DNA of 37,797 nt from Verrucomicrobiota bacterium (lineage in GTDB: Bacteria; Verrucomicrobiota; Verrucomicrobiia; Limisphaerales; JACQFS01). The stretch covers positions 1 through 37,797 of the forward strand of contig JACQFS010000252.1 in NCBI GenBank assembly GCA_016199935.1, given 5' to 3'. How positions within the stretch are numbered: position 1 is the first letter of the stretch; each line of letters begins with the position of its first letter. Under the pieces are notes generated by a model. It was given only the letters and a program-made list of their open reading frames with translations. It was not told the origin of the DNA and did not search any database. Position numbers and translations under genes: made by a program. This document shows positions 32,956-37,797 of this stretch, one piece after another.

Positions 32956-34437
32956 ATGTTCGCGAACTCCATCCGCTTCCGTTTGCAATTGTGGCTGGGC
33001 TTTCTGCTCGTCGCGGTGCTGTGCGGATTCGGCGTGACGGTTTATCAGCTCCAGCGAATCCATTTGCTCGGCCAGATTGACGAGGATCTCGAGCGCCGTG
33101 TCGCCATCCTCAGCAGCGCCGTGCGCGGCGGACCTCCGCCGGAGCCGGGGCAGAAGCGCACGGACTTCGAGAAAACCGGCAAGCGTCCACCCCCGCCGCC
33201 CGATGCCGGGGCGAAGACGACGCGCACCGGCCCGCGCGAGATCAGGCTCTCGCCCGAATCGGAGAGCCTCTTCGATGAAGGCCGGGCGGGTGCGCATTAC
33301 TACATGGTCTGGTATCGCGATGGCGCGCTGCTCAAGCATTCCACCAACGCCCCCGCCGAACTCGCGCGCCCGGAACGCGCCGACCGCGACACACGTCGGC
33401 ACTCACGAATGCGCGGCGAGTTCCGTGAAGCCTGGCATTTCACCGAGCTTGGCGATTGCGTGCTCGCCGGCCGCTCCATCGCGGCGCACGAGGCCGCGAT
33501 GGCACGATTCAGCCTGTGGCTGCTCGCCGCAGGCGGCACGGTGCTCGCGCTTGGACTGGGCGGCGGTTGGTGGCTCACCACGCGCGCCATCGGGCCGGTG
33601 GAGGAAATCAGCGCCGCGGCCAGCCGCATCTCGGCGGGCAATCTTTCCGAGCGCATTCACACCGCCGATTCGAAGAACGAACTCGGCCGGCTCGCGGGCG
33701 TTTTGAATTCCACCTTCGCCCGGCTCGAAGCCGCGTTCGCGCAGCAGAAGCAATTCACCGCCGACGCCTCGCACGAACTGCGCACGCCGCTCGCCGTGAT
33801 GATTTCCGAGGCGCAGACCACGCTCACCCGCGAACGCACCGCCGCCGAGTATCGCGAGACGGTGGAAGCCTGCCTCGACACCGCGCAGCAGATGCGCCGG
33901 CTCACCGAGTCGCTGCTCGAACTTTCCCGCTTCGACGCCGGGCAGGAGGACATCCGCCGCAAGCCCGTTGACCTCGCGGAAATCGCGCGCACGTGCGTCG
34001 AACACATCCGACCGCTCGCCGGTCCGCGCGGCCTCAAAATTCACTGCGCCCTCGCCCCGACCGCCGCCCTCGGCGGTGCCGAACGCCTCGCCCAAGTCAT
34101 CACGAACCTCCTCACGAACGCCATTCACTACAATAAAGAGGGCGGCGAAATCCAAGTCGCAACCTCGGTGGAAAATGGCTCTGCCGTCCTGAAGATCACC
34201 GACACAGGCCGGGGCATCGCGCCGGAGGATTTGCCGAATATTTTCAAACGCTTCTTCCGCGCCGACTCGTCGCGCTCGCGCGCCAACGGCCACGCCGGCC
34301 TCGGCCTTGCCATCTGCAAAGCCATTGTGGACGCGCACGGCGGGACCATCGGCGCCACGAGCACTGTCGGGGAAGGGACGACGGTCACCGTGCAGTTGCC
34401 CGGCTCGCGGGACGGGGCTCACGCCTCCGGGGTGTAA
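32956..34437 (+). CDS. Sensor histidine kinase 2
   Basis: 493 residues. Membrane segment 1 about 10-32; periplasmic part about 150 residues with a Pro-rich, Arg/Lys-rich stretch (KRPPPPPDAGAK); membrane segment 2 about 186-210; HAMP (RAIGPVEEISAAASRI); phospho-accepting His273 in ASHELRTPL; ATP-binding domain with NAIHYN N-box, TDTGRGI, and GHAGLGLAICKAIV. It is a typical HAMP/HisKA/HATPase kinase of the group paired with OmpR regulators; the sensor region gives no ligand. The ATG follows the inverted repeat by 11 bases. The last 19 bases overlap tail-to-tail with the convergent dioxygenase gene. Confidence 0.92.
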   Translation: MFANSIRFRLQLWLGFLLVAVLCGFGVTVYQLQRIHLLGQIDEDLERRVAILSSAVRGGPPPEPGQKRTDFEKTGKRPPPPPDAGAKTTRTGPREIRLSPESESLFDEGRAGAHYYMVWYRDGALLKHSTNAPAELARPERADRDTRRHSRMRGEFREAWHFTELGDCVLAGRSIAAHEAAMARFSLWLLAAGGTVLALGLGGGWWLTTRAIGPVEEISAAASRISAGNLSERIHTADSKNELGRLAGVLNSTFARLEAAFAQQKQFTADASHELRTPLAVMISEAQTTLTRERTAAEYRETVEACLDTAQQMRRLTESLLELSRFDAGQEDIRRKPVDLAEIARTCVEHIRPLAGPRGLKIHCALAPTAALGGAERLAQVITNLLTNAIHYNKEGGEIQVATSVENGSAVLKITDTGRGIAPEDLPNIFKRFFRADSSRSRANGHAGLGLAICKAIVDAHGGTIGATSTVGEGTTVTVQLPGSRDGAHASGV

Positions 34438-35078
34438 TCCAGCACCAAGTCGAAGTCGGCCGTCAACTCGCCCGCGCGTGAACCGGGCATCGGCTTGAAC
34501 TCGGTCATCACGGCGGCGCGCAGCTTCGGGTCGGTGATGCTGCGGAAAATGCCGTCACGCTCGTTGCCGGGATGTCCCTTGATGAGCATCTGCGTCGTGA
34601 GCACGCGCCGGCTGCCGCGGTTGATGGCGAAGTGAATGTGCGGCGTGCGGCCCGGATACGGCACCGGCTTGATGGTGCGGAAATAATACTGGCCCCGGGC
34701 GTCGGTGAGGAAACGGCCGTAGCCCTGGAAATTCCGGTCGCGATTGGCGGCATTGCCGGAGCGGCTGTGGATGTAGGCGCCGTGCTGGTCGCACTGCCAG
34801 ATTTCCACGACCGCATTGCGCACGGGCGAACCGGACGCGCTGAGGATGCGGCCGCTGAGGTGCGTGATCTCCCCGATGGCCGGCGTGGTCTGGTTGTTGA
34901 TGATCAGCAGGTCGTTGTCGGTGTCGAGCGGGAGCCTGTCCGGATAGAACGGCCCCTCGGTCATCCGGGGCGTGCGCGTGAGCGCCTCGGCGAAGGCGCC
35001 GGGCGCCGCGAGCGCGGCGGCGCTGAACGTGAGGCCGCGGAGAAACTGGCGGCGGGTGTTGGAAAGAATGGTGATCAT
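34419..35078 (-). CDS. Tat-exported intradiol dioxygenase-like protein (third copy)
   Basis: 219 residues; twin-arginine signal NTRRQFLRGLTFSAAALAAP with AFA before the mature start. Predicted Fe(III) ligands Tyr102 (QHGAYIHSRS), Tyr141, His147 and His149 (VPYPGRTPHIHF). Closest in the window to the protein at 26235. Its ATG overlaps the stop of the MbnP-MbnH fusion gene (ATGA), so the two are translationally coupled and probably functionally linked. Its stop lies inside the end of kinase 2 on the other strand. Unlike the other two dioxygenases it has no visible PmrA-like promoter of its own; its operon promoter lies beyond the window. Confidence 0.88.
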   Translation of the reverse strand: MITILSNTRRQFLRGLTFSAAALAAPGAFAEALTRTPRMTEGPFYPDRLPLDTDNDLLIINNQTTPAIGEITHLSGRILSASGSPVRNAVVEIWQCDQHGAYIHSRSGNAANRDRNFQGYGRFLTDARGQYYFRTIKPVPYPGRTPHIHFAINRGSRRVLTTQMLIKGHPGNERDGIFRSITDPKLRAAVMTEFKPMPGSRAGELTADFDLVLDYTPEA

Positions 35079-37018
35079 GGGATGGCCTTTGGTTTGGCGG
35101 ATGATTGTGTGTCGGGTGTGTTGCTGGAGACGACGGGCTTGGCGGAGAGGTAACGCTCATCGGTCAGACTTCGCAAGAACGCCACGAGCGCGCGCCGTTC
35201 CTCCGCGCCCAGCGGCACGCCGCCGTCGGGATGCTTGGCGAGATTCGGGTCGAGCGTGGGACTGCGCTTCAGGCCGGTAGCGTAGTGCGCGATGACTTCC
35301 TCCAAAGTGGCGAAGCGGCCGTCGTGCATGTAGGGCGCGGTGAGCGCGACGTTGCGCAGGCTGGGCGTGGAAAACTTTCCGCGGTCGGACTCGGCGGCCG
35401 TGACCTTGAAGCGACCGGGGTCGGTGGCGTGGCGTGCGTCGAGGCCGTTGTTGTGGAACTGGTGGTCGGTGAAGAGCGCGCCGCCGTGGCAGTGGAAGCA
35501 ATCCGCGCCGCGCTGGCCCGAGCGCGGCTCGTATTCGGTGAAGAACAGTTCGAAGCCGCGCCGCTCGTCGGCCGTGAGCTCGGCCTCGCCGCGCATCGCG
35601 CGGTCGAACTTCGAGTCGAAGCTCGTGAGCGTGAGCAGGAAGTTCTCGATGGCGAGGCCGATTTTTTCCGGCGTGATCTCCGGCGAGCCGAAGGCGGTGG
35701 TGAAGAGCGCGGGGTAATCCTTTTCTGAGGTAGCAGCCGACGTGAGGAGGCTCTGATCAAATGCGGAGTGCGGAGTGCGGAGTGTGGAATCAGAATTCAG
35801 AGCCTCCTTACGTCGGCTGCTACCGAGCTTGGTGACCACGCGCTCCAGCTTCTCATCCATCTCGGTGTGATCCTGAATCGGCATGAGCGCCTGTGCGCGG
35901 AGGCTTGGCGCGCGGCCGTCCCAGAAGAAGCTCGTCTTCCACGCGAGGTTGAAAAGCGGCATCGCGTGGCGCGTGCCGACCTGCCCGTCCACGCCGAGGC
36001 TGTAGCGGCGCGGATCGGTGAAGGCGTGGCGCGCGTCGTGGCACGTGGCGCAGGACTGCGTGTTGTTGCGCGAGAGCAGCGGCTCGTGAAAAAGTTTTTC
36101 GCCGAGCGCGACGCGTTCTTCGAGCAGCGGATTGTCGCGCGGCAGGTCGGGCACGGGAAATTTTCCGCTCATCTGAAATTTGAACGGCGTGAACTTCGCC
36201 GGGAGATACAGCGGCTTCACCGGTGCGCGCTTCGCGACGACGGTGGCGTCGGTGATGCCGCGGAGCTGGAAGGCGTTCGCGAGATTCGCCCTGAGCGCGG
36301 CGGCGATGGGATCGCCCTCGCGCGAGTGGGTCGAGTCGCCGTCGCGCGCGGGCGAGACGGGGCGCGGGGCGTTGAACAGCGCGGCGAGATCGAACGCGAG
36401 GCCGACGGCGGCGGGTTGATCGGTGAGCGCGAGTTCGAGCGGAACGGTGATGACGGTGCGATTCCAATCGTTGGCGAAGTGGTAGGAGAATCCGCGCATC
36501 GGCGGAGCGCGGAGCTCCTGCTCCGCACGTTGGGATGCGGGTTGAGTAACACGCGGAGCTGGAGCTCCGCGCTCCGTGAACATCCCCTCCACCGCCAGAA
36601 AGATGTAGCCGCTCTGCCACGTCCAGTGCAGGCCGTTGAGGTTCGGGTTCAGCGGATGATCGGCGGCGTGCTTCGCGGGGTCGCCTTTGTTCGTTGTGGA
36701 GTCGAGGCCCACGGCGAAACGCAGCGCGCGATATTCGCCGGCAGGAATTTTTTCCAGCGTGACGGTGCTGCGGCGCGCGGCGGCATCCATCCACGCAATC
36801 TGCCCGGAGAGTTCCACCCAGCCGCCGGATTTTTTCTCAAGCGCGAACCCGCCGAGCAGATAACTCAGTCGCGTGATGGAAATGGTCTCCCCGCTGCGCA
36901 GCGGGTAGCGGAGCGAGTCGAGCAGGAGCCGCGCACCGTCATGCGTGGGGGTGATTTCGAGTTGAAGTTCGGCGGCGCTGGCGACAGTCGTCAACAGGGC
37001 GAGAATGGCGGCGCCCAT
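35075..37018 (-). CDS. MbnP-MbnH fusion: copper-binding MbnP domain joined to di-haem MauG-like peroxidase
   Basis: 647 residues from ATG 37016-37018, which gives a clean signal peptide (1-15). An upstream ATG at 37133-37135 overlaps the preceding sulfatase stop (ATGA), but would add 39 Arg-rich residues encoded by a palindromic repeat. Residues about 16-255 match the MbnP pattern: SYLLGGFAL, then HWTWQSGYIFLAVEG with Trp132/Trp134, then GFSYHFAND. Residues about 275-625 are a di-haem cytochrome c peroxidase/MauG-type enzyme with C323-A-T-C-H327 and C507-F-H-C-H511. In methanotrophs MbnH is a separate protein that oxidises a Trp of MbnP to kynurenine to make a copper site. Two in-frame palindromic inserts encode residues about 149-172 and 399-432. 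Followed by a coupled dioxygenase gene. Confidence 0.85.
   Translation of the reverse strand: MGAAILALLTTVASAAELQLEITPTHDGARLLLDSLRYPLRSGETISITRLSYLLGGFALEKKSGGWVELSGQIAWMDAAARRSTVTLEKIPAGEYRALRFAVGLDSTTNKGDPAKHAADHPLNPNLNGLHWTWQSGYIFLAVEGMFTERGAPAPRVTQPASQRAEQELRAPPMRGFSYHFANDWNRTVITVPLELALTDQPAAVGLAFDLAALFNAPRPVSPARDGDSTHSREGDPIAAALRANLANAFQLRGITDATVVAKRAPVKPLYLPAKFTPFKFQMSGKFPVPDLPRDNPLLEERVALGEKLFHEPLLSRNNTQSCATCHDARHAFTDPRRYSLGVDGQVGTRHAMPLFNLAWKTSFFWDGRAPSLRAQALMPIQDHTEMDEKLERVVTKLGSSRRKEALNSDSTLRTPHSAFDQSLLTSAATSEKDYPALFTTAFGSPEITPEKIGLAIENFLLTLTSFDSKFDRAMRGEAELTADERRGFELFFTEYEPRSGQRGADCFHCHGGALFTDHQFHNNGLDARHATDPGRFKVTAAESDRGKFSTPSLRNVALTAPYMHDGRFATLEEVIAHYATGLKRSPTLDPNLAKHPDGGVPLGAEERRALVAFLRSLTDERYLSAKPVVSSNTPDTQSSAKPKAIP
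35729..35824. repeat. Palindromic repeat inserted in frame in the peroxidase domain
   Basis: Arms of 28 bases (35729-35756 and 35797-35824) are inverted copies with one mismatch; the 40-base loop carries three tandem CGGAGTG words. It encodes about residues 399-432 (GSSRRKEALNSD ... DQSLLTSAAT) between LERVVTKL and EKDYPALF, which would otherwise join naturally. The frame is kept. I recall near-identical repeats and encoded peptides scattered in Verrucomicrobiota genomes, but cannot check here. Confidence 0.88.
36503..36576. repeat. Second palindromic repeat, in frame in the MbnP domain
   Basis: Arms of 24 bases (36503-36526 and 36553-36576) are inverted with one mismatch around a 26-base loop; sequence differs from the other repeats. 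It encodes roughly residues 149-172 (ERGAPAPRV ... RAEQELRAP), an Arg/Ala/Pro-rich loop just after the conserved FLAVEG motif and before GFSYHF. Confidence 0.87.
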
Positions 37019-37129
37019 TTGGACTGCGCCGGCCGAGCGCAGCGACGACGGCGCTTTCGCGTGGCAAACCACGATCCGCGCGCCACGAAAGCGGCGCCGC
37101 GCTGCGCTTGCCACCGCGCTCCAAATGGC
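37014..37129. repeat. Third palindromic repeat, at the 5' end of the fusion gene
   Basis: Outer inverted ends CCATTTGGA near 37015-37023 and TCCAAATGG at 37120-37128 flank further imperfectly inverted blocks (GCGCTTTCG ... CGAAAGCG). It lies between the ATGA overlap with the sulfatase (37132-37135) and the signal peptide; its end supplies the ATG at 37016-37018 used as start here. Confidence 0.75.
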
Positions 37130-37131
37130 AC

Positions 37132-37797
37132 TCATGGCGTGGTGGCCATCACACGGTAGTAGAGCGCCGCGCTGACGGCGTTGGAGTCGCGGAGAATCAC
37201 GCTCGTCGTGCCGTTGGTGATGATGGTCGCGTTCGTCACGGGTGCCCACGCAAGGTCATTGCCGAGCAGGGGTGCGCGCCAGAGCGCGTAGTTGAGGCTG
37301 GGGTTGCGCGTGACGGAGACGTTGAACACAACGTTGCTCAGTCCGTTGCTCAGCATCGTCGGCGCCGCCAGCACGGATTGAAAATCGGCGAGCCGCAGCA
37401 CGAGCGCGTTGTAGTTCGACCAGGCCACGGTGCCGGTCGCGAGCGGCAGCAGGTTCGCGCCCTCGTAGGGATCGGCGGCGAGGTTGAAGAAAAATTCCGT
37501 GCCGTTGGTCTGGCGGATGAGCTTGTAGTCGGCGTTGCGGATGGCGCGGCCGGAGTTCGTCGTGAACGTCGCGTTCGTGCTGTAATACTCGCTGAACGTG
37601 TAGCGCGCCACGTCGGGCTGGTTTTGCAAAACGGGCAGGAGACTTTTCGAGTCCACGGCGTTCGTCGAGTTCGCGAGCGTGGCGGCGACGTTGATGCCGG
37701 CGAGTTCGAGGATCGTGGAGAACACATCCACGAGATGCACCGGCGTGGTGTTCGTGCGTCCGGGGTTCACCACCGCGGGGCCGCAGATGAAGAACGG
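37132..37797 (-). CDS. Secreted sulfatase, C-terminal part (cut by window edge)
   Basis: The last 221 codons of a sulfatase; the catalytic formylglycine region lies beyond the window. FFICGPAVVNPGRTNTTPVH, DVFSTILELAG, FFFNLAADPYEGANL and the C-terminal module (LNYALWRAPLLGNDLAWAPV ... LYYRVMATTP) align closely with the C-terminal half of the sulfatase at 10832-12403, so the two are paralogues. Its TGA overlaps an ATG upstream of the MbnP-MbnH fusion, so it is the gene before the fusion in that operon. In both loci the paralogue is next to copper proteins. Confidence 0.88.
   Translation of the reverse strand, partial: PFFICGPAVVNPGRTNTTPVHLVDVFSTILELAGINVAATLANSTNAVDSKSLLPVLQNQPDVARYTFSEYYSTNATFTTNSGRAIRNADYKLIRQTNGTEFFFNLAADPYEGANLLPLATGTVAWSNYNALVLRLADFQSVLAAPTMLSNGLSNVVFNVSVTRNPSLNYALWRAPLLGNDLAWAPVTNATIITNGTTSVILRDSNAVSAALYYRVMATTP

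Noticed and set aside
35764-35784. Triple CGGAGTG tandem repeat considered as a CRISPR or satellite
   Set aside because: Only three 7-base units inside the loop of a palindromic element; no spacers.

Overview
The window looks like chromosomal DNA of a high-GC member of the Verrucomicrobiota, probably close to the Limisphaerales/Pedosphaera group. This is an inference from gene content: many secreted sulfatases, a DUF6797-like LamG/cytochrome c protein, a planctomycete-type cytochrome c, YHYH proteins, beta-helix/Ig/SUMF1-like giant proteins, a recurring C-terminal 'W...FYRV' module and several palindromic dispersed repeats. Nearly every protein carries a Sec or Tat export signal. The only cytoplasmic output genes are two OmpR-type response regulators. 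I see no rRNA, tRNA, transposase, phage gene or CRISPR array, and no gene-free stretch longer than about 220 bases.

Layout. 1-340: start of a secreted YHYH-type protein on the minus strand, cut by the window edge. 432-10716: six tightly packed minus-strand genes (SGNH esterase, LamG/cytochrome c/propeller protein, sulfatase with EF-hand tail, metzincin protease, beta-propeller glycosidase-like protein, second sulfatase with EF-hand tail), likely for degrading sulfated or acetylated polysaccharide. 10832-15868: minus-strand operon of a multicopper oxidase, a CusB-like adaptor with a heavy-metal-binding domain, and a sulfatase. 16082-18310: plus-strand two-component system 1. 18331-22035: minus-strand YHYH protein and GH26 mannanase. 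22128-24936: minus-strand operon of a cytochrome c, a PQQ-like propeller protein and a Spy/LTxxQ-like protein. 25043-26978: two Tat-exported intradiol dioxygenase-like proteins. 27183-32015: a giant secreted protein. 32206-34437: plus-strand two-component system 2. 34419-37797: minus-strand operon of a sulfatase (cut), an MbnP-MbnH fusion and a third Tat-exported dioxygenase.

How it fits together. Two regulatory codes can be read directly. Six promoters share an 11-bp-period direct repeat, CTTAAy-N5-CTTAAk (like the enterobacterial PmrA box), followed exactly 17 nt later by a TAnnCT-type -10 element. One of the six lies upstream of response regulator 2 itself, so that system probably controls the multicopper oxidase operon, the YHYH/GH26 operon, the cytochrome/propeller operon, the dioxygenase pair, the giant protein and itself. 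A different box, ATTAC-N6-GTAAT (like Pseudomonas CopR boxes), sits in a 67-bp block that occurs twice, before the left-edge YHYH gene and between the multicopper oxidase and response regulator 1. I read the window as a copper-linked extracellular oxidation island (multicopper oxidase, metal-binding adaptor, MbnP-MbnH fusion, cytochromes, non-haem-iron dioxygenases) joined to polysaccharide-degradation genes.

The most unusual items are the six-site regulon with predicted 5' leaders of 0-13 nt (one apparently starting on ACG), the single-chain MbnP-MbnH fusion, and palindromic repeats inserted in frame into that fusion gene at two places and at its start.
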